Of a stretch of DNA of 64,000 nucleotides, positions 21,917 through 32,275 are shown one piece after another. The position numbers were made by a program, and so were the translations under genes. The stretch is from Marinomonas shanghaiensis (GTDB lineage: Bacteria > Pseudomonadota > Gammaproteobacteria > Pseudomonadales > Marinomonadaceae), in assembly GCF_003259175.1 (NCBI RefSeq), contig NZ_QGOK01000015.1:62001-126000 (forward strand). The letters run 5' to 3'. A model generated the notes under the pieces. The model was not told where the DNA came from. It did not search any database and saw nothing but the letters and a program-made list of their open reading frames with translations. Position 1 is the first letter of the stretch. Each line of letters begins with the position of its first letter.

Positions 21917-23389
21917 ATGAAGCAGTCTTTACAATTAAAGCTCGGCCAACAGCTGACGATGACACCGCAACTGCAACAAGCCATTCGCTTGCTGCAGCTT
22001 TCTACGTTGGATTTAAAACAAGAAATACACGAATTTCTTGAATCTAACCCACTCCTTGAACTCGACGATGATGAGCACATGCACATCGACATTCCTGCGA
22101 GCATAGAAACAAAAAGCGCAACAGACCACACAACCGAAACCAATAACGAAGAAGAGCGTGTAGAGTCGGAATGGACAGAAAGTATCCCTGAAGAACTGTC
22201 AATTGATAGCAATTGGGATGATACATACCAAAGCTCTGCCGCTGTCAGCGATCATAATAGCTATGAAGGTGACGGTGACTTCGAAAGTCGCAACGCTCCC
22301 GCCGAGAGCATTCAAGACCATCTTATCTGGCAACTGAATCTGACTCACATGTCAGACCGAGACATAGAAATCGCTTATGCTATTATCGAATGTGTCCAAC
22401 CAGATGGCTATTTAAGCATCTCCCCAGATGAAATATGTGAATCTCTAGCGGTTGAGTTAGAAGACTTAGAAATAGAAGAAGTCATTGCCGTACAGCATAG
22501 ATTACAGCGCTTTGATCCTGTGGGTGTTTGTTCTATCGACTTGCGTGATTGTTTGCTTGTGCAATTGGAGGCATTCAGCAATCACCCGCTTTATAAAAGC
22601 ACTCATAATATTATTGATCATTATCTCCCCCTATTGGGCAATCGTGATTTTGCACAACTGAGCCGTAAGACCAAACTAAAAGACGAAGCCTTAAAAGAAG
22701 TCATTGACCTAATACAACAGCTCAACCCTCGACCAGGCTCCGTTATAGACGCAGACGATACCGATTACGTCATTCCTGATGTGTCCGTCAAAAAACGTCA
22801 TGATGTTTGGCAAGTCGAACTAAATAATGAAGCGTTACCGCCAATAAAAATCAATGAAACCTATTCAGCTATGGCAAGCACAGCGGCAACAGCAGAAGAC
22901 GCCACCTACATTAAAACCTCACTCCAAGAGGCGAAGTGGTTTATGAAAAGCCTACAAAGTAGAAATGAAACGCTACTAAAAGTGGCAAGCTGTATTGTGA
23001 GTCGACAAATCGATTTTTTTGAGCTTGGTGAAGAAGCAATGAAACCCATGGTACTTCACGATGTCGCAGAAGAAGTCGGCATGCATGAATCGACTATTTC
23101 AAGGGTTACAACACAAAAATACATGCACACACCTAAGGGTATTTTTGAGCTGAAGTATTTTTTCTCAAGCCACGTCAACACTGCCGCTGGAGGAGAATGT
23201 TCTTCCACCGCAATACGAGCTATGATTAAGAAACTTGTGGCGGATGAACCACCCAAAAAACCACTAAGTGACAACAAATTAGCGGCTATTTTAGCCGATC
23301 AAGGCATTCAAGTCGCAAGACGAACTGTTGCCAAATACCGAGAGGCGATGAACATCCCTCCTTCCAATGAACGCAAACGACTGATCTAA
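21917..23389 (+). CDS. rpoN: RNA polymerase sigma-54 factor RpoN
   Basis: 490 residues. N-terminal activator-interaction region (LGQQLTMTPQLQQAIRLLQL), acidic region II (about 50-120), core-binding domain, HTH (VAEEVGMHESTISRVTTQKY) and the RpoN box ARRTVAKYREAMNIP near the C-terminus, which reads the -24 element. Needs enhancer-binding activators such as NtrC; a candidate NtrC site lies at the window's right edge. Confidence 0.98.
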   Translation: MKQSLQLKLGQQLTMTPQLQQAIRLLQLSTLDLKQEIHEFLESNPLLELDDDEHMHIDIPASIETKSATDHTTETNNEEERVESEWTESIPEELSIDSNWDDTYQSSAAVSDHNSYEGDGDFESRNAPAESIQDHLIWQLNLTHMSDRDIEIAYAIIECVQPDGYLSISPDEICESLAVELEDLEIEEVIAVQHRLQRFDPVGVCSIDLRDCLLVQLEAFSNHPLYKSTHNIIDHYLPLLGNRDFAQLSRKTKLKDEALKEVIDLIQQLNPRPGSVIDADDTDYVIPDVSVKKRHDVWQVELNNEALPPIKINETYSAMASTAATAEDATYIKTSLQEAKWFMKSLQSRNETLLKVASCIVSRQIDFFELGEEAMKPMVLHDVAEEVGMHESTISRVTTQKYMHTPKGIFELKYFFSSHVNTAAGGECSSTAIRAMIKKLVADEPPKKPLSDNKLAAILADQGIQVARRTVAKYREAMNIPPSNERKRLI

Positions 23390-23405
23390 CGGAAAACATT
23401 TTATC

Positions 23406-23855
23406 ATGTCCTTGAAATCATTATTAAAAGCGGAACTTGTTCTCGCAAAGCAAGATATTGTTAGCAAAAAACGTGTGTTAGAAAGCATCGCAGAAGTCGC
23501 CTCAAATCGACTACATTGCGACAACGAAGCGGTTTATGACGCTCTTTTAGGACGTGAGAAGCTCGGCAGTACAGGCATAGGCAATGGCATTGCCATCCCT
23601 CATTGCCGACTAGAATCAGCCAATCATACCGCGATTGTCGTTATGTCCCTACAAACACCGATTGACTTTGACTCCATAGATAAAAGAGCGGTCGACCTAA
23701 TATTTGCGCTCATTGTCCCACCCCACGAGTGCGATCAGCATCTTGCGACTTTAGCCCAAATCGCAGAACTGGCTCAATCACCTGAGTCATTAGACAAACT
23801 GCGCACCGCACAATCTAATCAAGATCTATTCGCCATTTTTGATTCTTTAATATAG
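23406..23855 (+). CDS. ptsN: Nitrogen PTS enzyme IIA (PtsN, EIIA-Ntr)
   Basis: 149-residue PTS EIIA type-2 domain; phospho-acceptor His66 in GIAIPHCRL. Part of the regulatory nitrogen PTS (PtsP-NPr-PtsN), which affects potassium and nitrogen control. Begins 16 bases after rpoN; the hpf gene usual at this joint is missing. Confidence 0.95.
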   Translation: MSLKSLLKAELVLAKQDIVSKKRVLESIAEVASNRLHCDNEAVYDALLGREKLGSTGIGNGIAIPHCRLESANHTAIVVMSLQTPIDFDSIDKRAVDLIFALIVPPHECDQHLATLAQIAELAQSPESLDKLRTAQSNQDLFAIFDSLI

Positions 23856-23864
23856 GAAAAGCAC

Positions 23865-24134
23865 ATGCAGGAAGAGTCTATTATCATTATCAATAAGCTT
23901 GGCCTGCATGCTCGCGCGGCTGGCAAACTCATTGAAACCACCACTCGTTTCTCGTGCGATATCACCATAGAAAAAGACGGTCGCAATGTCGACGGAAAAA
24001 GCATTATGGCCATGATGATGCTTGCGGCAGGGAAAGGAACAGAAATTCGCATAAAAACCAATGGCGAAGATGAAGGTGAGGCCATTAGCGCCATCATAGA
24101 GCTGATTAACAATCGGTTTGGTGAAGACGAGTAA
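23865..24134 (+). CDS. npr: Phosphocarrier protein NPr (HPr family)
   Basis: 89 residues; His15 in LGLHARAAGK is the phosphorylation site, and KSIMAMMML corresponds to the Ser46 loop. Phosphate donor to PtsN. Nine bases after ptsN; rapZ, normally between them, is absent. Confidence 0.95.
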   Translation: MQEESIIIINKLGLHARAAGKLIETTTRFSCDITIEKDGRNVDGKSIMAMMMLAAGKGTEIRIKTNGEDEGEAISAIIELINNRFGEDE

Positions 24135-24143
24135 CGCTCTTCT

Positions 24144-25496
24144 ATGTCGAAGCAAAACACGCTCAATCATCTGCAAACGGTAACCGAATCACTTGAGTCC
24201 GGTGAAACCATGCAGATACGCTATTTACTGAATGGCGCTTTACCTGCACAAGATGTCGCTAGACTATTAGAGTCTTCCCCGCCGAAAGAGCGTAAGCTTT
24301 TATGGGAATTAGTAGACGCTAAAAATGAAGGTGAAGTATTGCAATATCTCAGCGAAGATATTGGCATACAATTCATGAAAAATATGGATACAGAGCGGCT
24401 TATCGCAGTATCCGAGCATTTTGAAAGCGATGACCTCGCTGACTTACTGCAACACCTGCCGGAAAAAATCGTCAAAGAAGTTCTGGCGTCCATGTCCATT
24501 CAAGACAGGACAAGAGTTGAAGGCCTATTAAGCTATTCGGAAGACTCAGCCGGTGGCTTAATGAACACAGACACAATCACCATTAGGCCGAATATCACGG
24601 TAGATATTGCTTTTCGATATTTACGCAGACACACGTCCTTACCAGACATGACTGACAACTTGTTGGTTGTCAGTCGCTCCGACCGACTACTTGGTACGCT
24701 ACCACTAACAAAACTGTTAGTTTCTGATCTAAATGCCACAATACGCGACATTATGGAAACAGAATTTACGGTTATTGTCGCTGAGACACCGGCAAGTGAA
24801 GTTGCACAGTTATTTGAAAAAATGGATCTTGTCTCTGCCCCTGTTATTGATAGCAAAACAAAAAAATTGTTGGGGCGAATTACCATTGATGACGTTGTTG
24901 ACGTTATTCGAGACGAAGCTGAGCACTCTATGCTCAGCATGGCCGGGCTTGATGATGATGAAGACACGTTTTCCCCAATAATGAAAACCACAAGACGTCG
25001 CGCCGTATGGCTAGGCATCAATCTTATCACGGCTTTCATTGCCTCGTATGTCATTGGATTGTTTCAAGACACACTTGATCAAGTTGTTGCTCTAGCGATT
25101 CTCATGCCAATCGTCGCCAGTATGGGTGGCATTGCAGGCTCACAAGTGCTTACTTTGGTGATTCGTGGGATTGCACTTAACCAAATTGGCGCAACAAATA
25201 CTCGCTGGCTTCTTAACAGAGAACTGATTGTAGGGCTCCTTAATGGCTTGCTTTGGTCAACCGTGATTGCTGTCCTTACTGCACTTTGGTTTGACAACAT
25301 CAAGATTGCCTATATCATAGCGGGCGCTATCGTAATAAACCTACTCTTTGCCGCCGCCACTGGAACACTTTTGCCTATCTTGCTAAAAAAAATCGGCATA
25401 GATCCAGCCCTTGCTGGCAGCGTAATTTTGACTACCGTGACCGATGTTATTGGATTTTTATCCTTCCTTGGTCTTGCTACTATTTTTCTAATATAG
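24144..25496 (+). CDS. mgtE: Magnesium transporter MgtE
   Basis: 450 residues: N-terminal superhelical Mg-sensing domain (to about 130), paired CBS domains (about 135-255) and five membrane helices. The pore-region motif PIVASMGGIAGSQVLTLVIR is visible. Channel gated by cytosolic Mg2+ through the CBS and N domains. Ten bases after npr. Confidence 0.95.
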   Translation: MSKQNTLNHLQTVTESLESGETMQIRYLLNGALPAQDVARLLESSPPKERKLLWELVDAKNEGEVLQYLSEDIGIQFMKNMDTERLIAVSEHFESDDLADLLQHLPEKIVKEVLASMSIQDRTRVEGLLSYSEDSAGGLMNTDTITIRPNITVDIAFRYLRRHTSLPDMTDNLLVVSRSDRLLGTLPLTKLLVSDLNATIRDIMETEFTVIVAETPASEVAQLFEKMDLVSAPVIDSKTKKLLGRITIDDVVDVIRDEAEHSMLSMAGLDDDEDTFSPIMKTTRRRAVWLGINLITAFIASYVIGLFQDTLDQVVALAILMPIVASMGGIAGSQVLTLVIRGIALNQIGATNTRWLLNRELIVGLLNGLLWSTVIAVLTALWFDNIKIAYIIAGAIVINLLFAAATGTLLPILLKKIGIDPALAGSVILTTVTDVIGFLSFLGLATIFLI

Positions 25497-25502
25497 GTTC
25501 CC

Positions 25503-26039
25503 ATGACAGACTTTGATCAATTTGAAAACGACGACGAAACCCCTAAAAGTAAAACCCAGATCAAGCGTGAAATGGAAGCCCTGCAAGATCTTGGGAAAAA
25601 ACTATTAGGCCTTAGCAAGAATCAACTTAAAAAAGTGGAAATGTCTGACACTTTGCGCGAAGCCTTTGTTGAAGCGGGTCGAATCAAACAGCATGAAGCC
25701 ATGAGACGACACCTGCAATACATTGGTAAAGTCATGCGCACAGAAGATCACGAAGCCATTGCTCATCGCGTCGCTCTTTTCGACTCCACTTCTGCTGCCT
25801 ACAACAAACTGTTTCATCAACTTGAGATTCGAAGAGATCTACTCATTGGAGAAAACAGCAAAGAAGCTTTATCAGAGTATCTGGAAGAAAACCCTCAAAT
25901 TGAAGATATCCAATTGCTTAGACAGCTGATTCGCCAATCCCAAAAAGAAGTATCGCAGGAAGGCAATACCTCAAACCGTAAAAAACTCTTCCGTTTCTTA
26001 CGAGAGGCAGAGGAAAAACGTCTTGGCTTAAAAGAGTAA
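25503..26039 (+). CDS. darP: Ribosome biogenesis factor DarP/YjgA (DUF615)
   Basis: 178-residue charged helical protein. Family motifs SKTQIKREMEALQDLGKKL at the start and ALFDSTSAAYNKLFHQLE in the middle. Binds late 50S assembly intermediates in E. coli. Last gene before a strong terminator; in Pseudomonas yjgA also lies near the nitrilase-yhdP-rng run. Confidence 0.93.
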   Translation: MTDFDQFENDDETPKSKTQIKREMEALQDLGKKLLGLSKNQLKKVEMSDTLREAFVEAGRIKQHEAMRRHLQYIGKVMRTEDHEAIAHRVALFDSTSAAYNKLFHQLEIRRDLLIGENSKEALSEYLEENPQIEDIQLLRQLIRQSQKEVSQEGNTSNRKKLFRFLREAEEKRLGLKE

Positions 26040-26059
26040 TAGACAAAAACATTCGCATA

Positions 26060-26112
26060 AAAAAGCCCCCGTTTTCCACGGCTAGACAGCCTTAGAAAAC
26101 GGGGGCTTTTTT
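26060..26112. terminator. Strong bidirectional terminator between darP and the nitrilase gene
   Basis: AAAAAGCCCCCGTTTT pairs with AAAACGGGGGCTTTTT around a 20-base loop, with A and T runs on both sides. Suits the convergent genes. Confidence 0.92.
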
Positions 26113-26148
26113 GAGAGATCAACGGATTTTAATTTATTACTTTTTAAC

Positions 26149-26982
26149 CTAAATCAGTCTTCGGTGATAAAAACAGGGCATCTTTTCTCTCGCCGTGTTT
26201 AACGACTGCTTGTTTACACGAAAGACAAAATACCCCGGCTCTTCGCCCATTCCCACTAAGCGCTCCCCCCAAGGAGAATATAAAGCGCTGTGACCATACG
26301 TTTGCCGAGTTTCATTATGCCAACCACACTGACCAACCCCAAGTACATAACACTGGTTTTCGATGGCTCTCGCGGCAAGAAGTGTGTCCCAGTGCGCCTT
26401 GCCAGTGACATAGGTAAAAGCGGCTGGAACCAAGAGTATTTCAGCACCTAATTTTACCAACTCGCGGTAAAGCTCTGGAAAACGCAAGTCATAACAAATA
26501 CTCAAACCCACGTTAAAACCATCCACCTCAATGACTTTTAACGCCAACTCTCCAGGCTCAATAACATCTGACTCTTTGTAGGTAGCCGCCTTATCACTTA
26601 CCGTCACATCAAACAAATGAATTTTATCATAACGTTCATATATACAACCATCTGGATCAATCACCCAACAGCTTTGCCTTACGCGTGTGGCAGCTACCTG
26701 CTCACCGTTTGGCCTTAACAGAGCTGGATGCGAACCAACCACAAGATATATGGCATTTTTCTTTGCCAACGCCGACATTTCTGAAAACAATATGTCTTGA
26801 TCAATCGATTCAGCTAAACCTCGCATTCCCTTGCCATTAAACAAGAAAACATTTTCAGGCAAGACAACAAGACGTGCGCCATCTCTCACCGCAGCAGACA
26901 CAAGCCGAGACACTTCGCGTAGATTATCTTGCCAACAATTCGTACTTGTTAACTGAATCGCAGCAACAACTAATTCGGTCAT
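26149..26982 (-). CDS. Carbon-nitrogen hydrolase (nitrilase superfamily)
   Basis: 277 residues with the Glu-Lys-Cys triad: LPENVFLF, RYDKIHLFDV and SICYDLRFPELYREL. The HLFDV variant and context after yhdP fit the Nit1/deaminated-glutathione amidase group, but the substrate is inference. Its ATG overlaps the yhdP stop by four bases (ATGA). Confidence 0.9.
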   Translation of the reverse strand: MTELVVAAIQLTSTNCWQDNLREVSRLVSAAVRDGARLVVLPENVFLFNGKGMRGLAESIDQDILFSEMSALAKKNAIYLVVGSHPALLRPNGEQVAATRVRQSCWVIDPDGCIYERYDKIHLFDVTVSDKAATYKESDVIEPGELALKVIEVDGFNVGLSICYDLRFPELYRELVKLGAEILLVPAAFTYVTGKAHWDTLLAARAIENQCYVLGVGQCGWHNETRQTYGHSALYSPWGERLVGMGEEPGYFVFRVNKQSLNTAREKMPCFYHRRLI

Positions 26983-29900
26983 TGCTTTGTCTTCTCTAAC
27001 GGCCGATAGCGGATCGGAGTCATCACAGGATCATTAAAAGAACCTTCTACTTTGTATTGCACGCTGGTCACCTTTGACAGCTGATCGCCAATCAACTTAT
27101 CTGTAATAAATAATAAACCCGCTAACTGAGGAGTCCCCCACAATAGACCAGCTAAAGGCAAGGTTCCTGTTATCGGAAAAGTGGCCGTTAACCTTTCATT
27201 CAAGGTTTCATTCACAATATCAGCCTCCCCTTCTATGACCAATTCAGCTGTAGGTGACACAATTGAAATTGGAGAAGTGGTTTTCAAAAGCCCCTTCTCT
27301 AAAGAAAGCGTTCCCTTAAACTGGTCATACGTTAACCCAGGTTCATAAACATCAGAGAAATCCAACAGCAAACGTCGGCTTAGTGCTCCAATATTAAAAA
27401 TACCCAACGCCTTCAAAAACGCCGGTAACTCATCTACTTTGCTGACATTTCCATTTTCAGCCGAAAAACCAATGCGGCCTGATACTGATTGACGATCAAA
27501 GTAAAAAGGATGTCCATCCCAATTCAAACCAACGTCAATGTTATATTTTTTTGAAGATACGATGGCTTCGTTAGAAAACTTTTGCGTCAATTCCGCCAAA
27601 TCGGCACCATTCGCTACAATAGCCAATTCAACACGGGAGTTTTTACCCTTATCCTGCCAAATTAGACTGCCTTTGAAGTCCCCTGTTTGCAATTTAGAAG
27701 AAATGGGGTCAATACGTACAACATCACCATCACGAGAAATGGCCAACTGCCAATCACCATAAGGACTTTCATTCAAATAAAGTTCATCGATAGACAGCAT
27801 CATGTTAGGAATTTGTTTTGCCGATATCGGCGCTTTGTTTGATGATGAGACAGTAGAATCAGAGGATACGGTATTCCAGCTTAAAAAACCAAAATGTAAA
27901 TTCGGTGTCCCATTGTCATCTAGCAAAGAAAAGTTCATTTCATCCGAGCTCACAAAAAGCGATCTATTTGCCGCAGCATCATAAGCCACCTTAAAGTTAT
28001 GCAAGGTGTTACTGCTATCGACAACAACATTGTCGACAATCAAATCCACTCGACTTAACCATGACGGAACCTCTGGAATCTCAACGGTCTCTTCCGCGGA
28101 CTCTGACGTTCCTGACAGATCGCTGAACAGCGATTGCCAATCATTGACATTAAATCTATCGACGCCACCGACCAACACCAAGCCCTTTGGTATCTGAGAA
28201 TTTAAAACCTGATCTCGAGTGGCATTTAGCATGACTTCTCCACCAACAAACTCATTGCCATTTTGCAATAACAACCTAGCTTTTAAGAAGGCATCGTAAT
28301 CAAAATCAACTACTAAATCTTTCTCGTGCTGCATGACCTTTACCTGAAACGGCAACGCTTCGTTAAGCATTTTTCCAATCGGATCAGGCAGATCTATTTT
28401 CACCCCCTTTAAATCACTATTAACCACTAAATCTACCTGCCCGTCTTGAGACTCGTTAACAGACAGTTCACCGCTATAACTTGTTTTACCCGATATTTTG
28501 TTACTTAAAGCAATCGGCAGCTTATGCCATGCCGCCACTTCTTTTATATCAAGGTCTCCAGACAAATCACCATGAACGGCCAACCCTCCATTCGGGGCAA
28601 GATCAGAAGACAAAATGAGACGCGATAAACCACCTAAAGCCTCTATATCAAATTCAGAATCGGTTATACCAAGGTCAGAACTATAATTTAAACGCCCCAA
28701 CTTAATTCGAGTAGAAAGATCAATATCGTTAATATCCAGAGGGTTGTTCTTAAAACCTAAAGTCAATGTCACCTTAGGCTCAAAGCCCTCTGCAAAAGGA
28801 ACCGCAATATCGAAACGACCATCAACATTGCCCTCTAATCGCCAGTTGGCAAAAGGCTGCAACACAGAATCAGCAAGAGGCGTCGCTCGCAACATAGTGA
28901 GAATACGCGAGGCACTGTCACTGACATCACCTTTAAGATTTAACCAATCCGCTGACCCATTTAGAATAGGGACGGTTAATAACAAGTCGTTTACAGGCAA
29001 ATCAAGCATATAACCCGACGCCACTTGTACCGTCACACCGGTTTCATCAAACTCAAAAAAACCATTTACCTTGGTGGCTGTTGGCCAATTTTGATCGAAC
29101 GTTATACTGGCATTACTTACCGCCAACTGTACCCTAACATGTGGCTCCGCCCCCTCAGATAACTCGGTTTGTACCAACACATCCGCGCTATCAACCACAC
29201 CAGTATCGGCAAATGCGTCCTTTAGCCAAGACATAACATCGGGACTAAGTGCGTTTGGGGGAAGATAAGTTAGACGATCGGTAACCGCTAAGTTACGCCC
29301 ATGAAGGTCTAAAGCAATCCAGTCAGGTTCCGTCTCACGAACCTCCAACCTAAAACCGCCTTGGATATCCGCACCATTACGTTGCACTCTTAAGTCTCGG
29401 CCGTTGATTAAAAATGCATCCGATACTTGCTGCCAACTGACATAACCAGACAACCAATCAGTGCGCCAAGACTCTTCATAGAGTACATCAAAAGCGAGAT
29501 CGCTATCACGCCCCCGAAAATCAATGTAACCGCTGTCCTGTGACAAACTAAAGACAGCATCAATGTTAGTGGCTTTCGGGATACCGTTATAACCTTGCAC
29601 AGACGCAGAACGCAAATTAGCTAAAAACTGAAAGGCTACATCATCGTTTTCACGCCACAAACGGATCGAACCATTTTGCGCGAGACCGACAGGGCTCAAT
29701 CCACCCAATATTTGTGCGGCATCAGATTCCTCAGGTAAAAAATGCATCGCTATTTTTTGCGCTAGACCGATATCAATCTGGCTGAACGTTATATTTGATC
29801 GATCAGTAACAGACGACCAGTCAAAAATCATATCGGTAGCAGGATAACGATGGCCATCCTTATCGCCAATAGACATATCACGCACTTCCACCCTAAGACT

Positions 29901-30803
29901 CGGCTGCTTTAAAGAATAACGAAGCCGCACAGAGGGCATAATTTCATATTGCTGATCATCATCAAAAGCAACGTTCACCTTAACGGACTCTGCTCTAATA
30001 TCGAGCTCTTTACCGATTAGTGCATCGATCCAGATATCACCGCCAAGCTCTACTGAAGACAATGAATAAGTGTCTCTTGGTAACATATCCTGTAATGGCA
30101 ATGCCATTTGAGGTGCTTTAATAAAAGCCTTTACTCGATAACTGCCCAACAAACTTCGCGTTTCATCAATGCGCGCGCTCATCTGAAAAGGCAATGGATT
30201 ATCATCCAAAAAAAAGTTCGCATTCAACAAGGACTCAAAGTCCCGCTGAAAAAGATAAATATGAGGAATATTGACAGTATGCTCCCCCAATTGATCGCTA
30301 CGGACATGGAGGGACGCATCAAAAACAGAAAAATTACGCTGCGCTGAGAGATAATCCAGTACACGCTCAACACCAACATCATTTTGCACTTCACGAGAGG
30401 GCACAGCACCATTCAAACGCCACTGACCATCACTCTCTTGCAAAATGATAGATGGTCGCACAAATCGAATATAAGTAAATTGCGGGCTCAAACTCAATAA
30501 GGACTGTACGATATCTAAACGGACCCGCATTTCATCCACCGTAACTGCGGATTCTCCATTCACGTACAACTGAAAACCACTGACCGAAACAGTTGGATCG
30601 ATCCCCTCTAAACGTCCACCGATTTCTTCCAAGGATACAGGATAGCCTGTTATTTGCTGTAGATTACGTTCTATCTGAGGGCGATAATTATCCAGATAAG
30701 GCAGCAGCCTCTCAACGCTGACGGCAATTACAGCAAGCAGGGCGATAAAGGAAATCCCCCCCCAAAAAGATACCAAGATCAGTTTACGTAATAGCCAACG
30801 CAT
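26979..30803 (-). CDS. yhdP: YhdP, AsmA-family phospholipid transport protein
   Basis: 1274 residues with one N-terminal membrane helix (about 8-30), a very long beta-rich periplasmic body and the AsmA-like C-terminal block (residues about 1100-1260: FSAENGNVSKVDELPAFLKA, then GTLPLAGLLWGTPQLAG). YhdP, TamB and YdbH are redundant bridges moving phospholipids to the outer membrane. Length matches E. coli YhdP. Lies in the rng operon as in E. coli and Pseudomonas. Confidence 0.95.
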   Translation of the reverse strand: MRWLLRKLILVSFWGGISFIALLAVIAVSVERLLPYLDNYRPQIERNLQQITGYPVSLEEIGGRLEGIDPTVSVSGFQLYVNGESAVTVDEMRVRLDIVQSLLSLSPQFTYIRFVRPSIILQESDGQWRLNGAVPSREVQNDVGVERVLDYLSAQRNFSVFDASLHVRSDQLGEHTVNIPHIYLFQRDFESLLNANFFLDDNPLPFQMSARIDETRSLLGSYRVKAFIKAPQMALPLQDMLPRDTYSLSSVELGGDIWIDALIGKELDIRAESVKVNVAFDDDQQYEIMPSVRLRYSLKQPSLRVEVRDMSIGDKDGHRYPATDMIFDWSSVTDRSNITFSQIDIGLAQKIAMHFLPEESDAAQILGGLSPVGLAQNGSIRLWRENDDVAFQFLANLRSASVQGYNGIPKATNIDAVFSLSQDSGYIDFRGRDSDLAFDVLYEESWRTDWLSGYVSWQQVSDAFLINGRDLRVQRNGADIQGGFRLEVRETEPDWIALDLHGRNLAVTDRLTYLPPNALSPDVMSWLKDAFADTGVVDSADVLVQTELSEGAEPHVRVQLAVSNASITFDQNWPTATKVNGFFEFDETGVTVQVASGYMLDLPVNDLLLTVPILNGSADWLNLKGDVSDSASRILTMLRATPLADSVLQPFANWRLEGNVDGRFDIAVPFAEGFEPKVTLTLGFKNNPLDINDIDLSTRIKLGRLNYSSDLGITDSEFDIEALGGLSRLILSSDLAPNGGLAVHGDLSGDLDIKEVAAWHKLPIALSNKISGKTSYSGELSVNESQDGQVDLVVNSDLKGVKIDLPDPIGKMLNEALPFQVKVMQHEKDLVVDFDYDAFLKARLLLQNGNEFVGGEVMLNATRDQVLNSQIPKGLVLVGGVDRFNVNDWQSLFSDLSGTSESAEETVEIPEVPSWLSRVDLIVDNVVVDSSNTLHNFKVAYDAAANRSLFVSSDEMNFSLLDDNGTPNLHFGFLSWNTVSSDSTVSSSNKAPISAKQIPNMMLSIDELYLNESPYGDWQLAISRDGDVVRIDPISSKLQTGDFKGSLIWQDKGKNSRVELAIVANGADLAELTQKFSNEAIVSSKKYNIDVGLNWDGHPFYFDRQSVSGRIGFSAENGNVSKVDELPAFLKALGIFNIGALSRRLLLDFSDVYEPGLTYDQFKGTLSLEKGLLKTTSPISIVSPTAELVIEGEADIVNETLNERLTATFPITGTLPLAGLLWGTPQLAGLLFITDKLIGDQLSKVTSVQYKVEGSFNDPVMTPIRYRPLEKTKQ

Positions 30804-30820
30804 ATTAAGACCTTTTACTG

Positions 30821-32275
30821 CTAACGCAGAACCACATCATATTGATCTTGAGTATAAATAGCATCCACTTGAAAACGAATGGTTTTACCAATAAACGCCT
30901 CCAACTCAGCAACGGCCGCACTTTCCTCATCAAGGAATCGCTCGACAACAGAACCCGCTGCTAACACAGTGTAGGTTTGAGAATTGTACGCACGATCTGC
31001 CCTTAAAATCTCCCGGAAAACTTCATAACAAACGGTTTCAGGCGTTTTTACCAAACCACTTCCACGGCAAGAGCGACAAGGCTCACAAAGCGTCTGCCCA
31101 AGACTTTCTCGCGTTCTTTTCCGCGTCATCTCAACCAAACCTAACTCAGAAACACCGGTAATCTTGGTTTTAGCATGATCTGCATCCAGAATTTTTTCAA
31201 GCATTCGCAGCACTTGTCGCTTATGCTCTTCATCTTCCATATCGATAAAATCAATAATGATAATACCACCGAGATTACGCAACCTAAGTTGTCGACCTAT
31301 TGCTGTCGCGGCTTCGAGATTTGTCTTATAGATCGTCTCTTCAAGATTTCGACTACCAACAAAAGCGCCCGTGTTGACATCAATGGTTGTCATGGATTCA
31401 GTTTGCTCAACCAGCAAATACCCACCTGATTTTAACTGCACCTTTCTGTCCAAGGCTTTTTGAATTTCATCTTCAACACTGTACAAATCAAAAATCGGAC
31501 GTTCGCCAGGGTAATACTCTATACGATCTCGCAATTCAGGTATGAAATCTTCAGCAAACGACCGCAGCTTCGCATAATTTTCTTTAGAATCAATACGAAT
31601 TTTTTCTGTCGATAAACCAACCAGGTCACGCATAGTTCGAAGATGCAAAGGAAGATCTTCATAGATAACAGAAGGCGCCTTGGCATGCTGCATGCGCCGC
31701 TTGACTGATTGCCAAAGCCGGGTAAGAAATTTAATATCGGCTAATATTTCTTCCTCTCCCGCTCTTTCTGCAGCGGTTCTTAATATGTAACCACTGTTTT
31801 CATCCGCATCGGTCAATGCTTCAGAAACCAATGATTTTAGACGCTCACGCTCCGCTTCATTCTCAATTCTTTGACTAACGCCGACATGAGACTGATCGGG
31901 CATGTACACAAGATACCGAGACGGTATTGAAAGGTGCGTTGTCAAACGCGCCCCTTTTGTACTAATTGGATCTTTAGTAACTTGCACGACCAAAGACTGG
32001 CCTTCGCGCAAATAATCTCCGATCTGATCGCTTGGATTAACCGCATCACGATCTGCCACTTCAGAAACATGTATAAACGCGGCACGCTCTAAACCGATGT
32101 CAACAAAGGCGGCCTGCATCCCCGGTAGCACACGCACTACTTTCCCTTGATATATATTACCTACAATCCCTTTACGACTTGAGCGCTCAATGTATACCTC
32201 TTGCAGTACACCATTCTCAACCAAGGCAACACGAATCTCCATCGGAGTAACATTAATGAGTACATCTTCACTCAT
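30821..32275 (-). CDS. rng: Ribonuclease G
   Basis: 484-residue RNase E/G family endonuclease that matures the 16S rRNA 5' end. S1 domain near residues 36-120 (GNIYQGKVVRVLPGMQAAFV). Catalytic aspartates in TTIDVNTGAFVG and IIDFIDMED. Zn-link cysteines in CEPCRSCRGSG. No long C-terminal scaffold, hence RNase G and not RNase E. Overlaps maf by eight bases. Confidence 0.97.
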   Translation of the reverse strand: MSEDVLINVTPMEIRVALVENGVLQEVYIERSSRKGIVGNIYQGKVVRVLPGMQAAFVDIGLERAAFIHVSEVADRDAVNPSDQIGDYLREGQSLVVQVTKDPISTKGARLTTHLSIPSRYLVYMPDQSHVGVSQRIENEAERERLKSLVSEALTDADENSGYILRTAAERAGEEEILADIKFLTRLWQSVKRRMQHAKAPSVIYEDLPLHLRTMRDLVGLSTEKIRIDSKENYAKLRSFAEDFIPELRDRIEYYPGERPIFDLYSVEDEIQKALDRKVQLKSGGYLLVEQTESMTTIDVNTGAFVGSRNLEETIYKTNLEAATAIGRQLRLRNLGGIIIIDFIDMEDEEHKRQVLRMLEKILDADHAKTKITGVSELGLVEMTRKRTRESLGQTLCEPCRSCRGSGLVKTPETVCYEVFREILRADRAYNSQTYTVLAAGSVVERFLDEESAAVAELEAFIGKTIRFQVDAIYTQDQYDVVLR

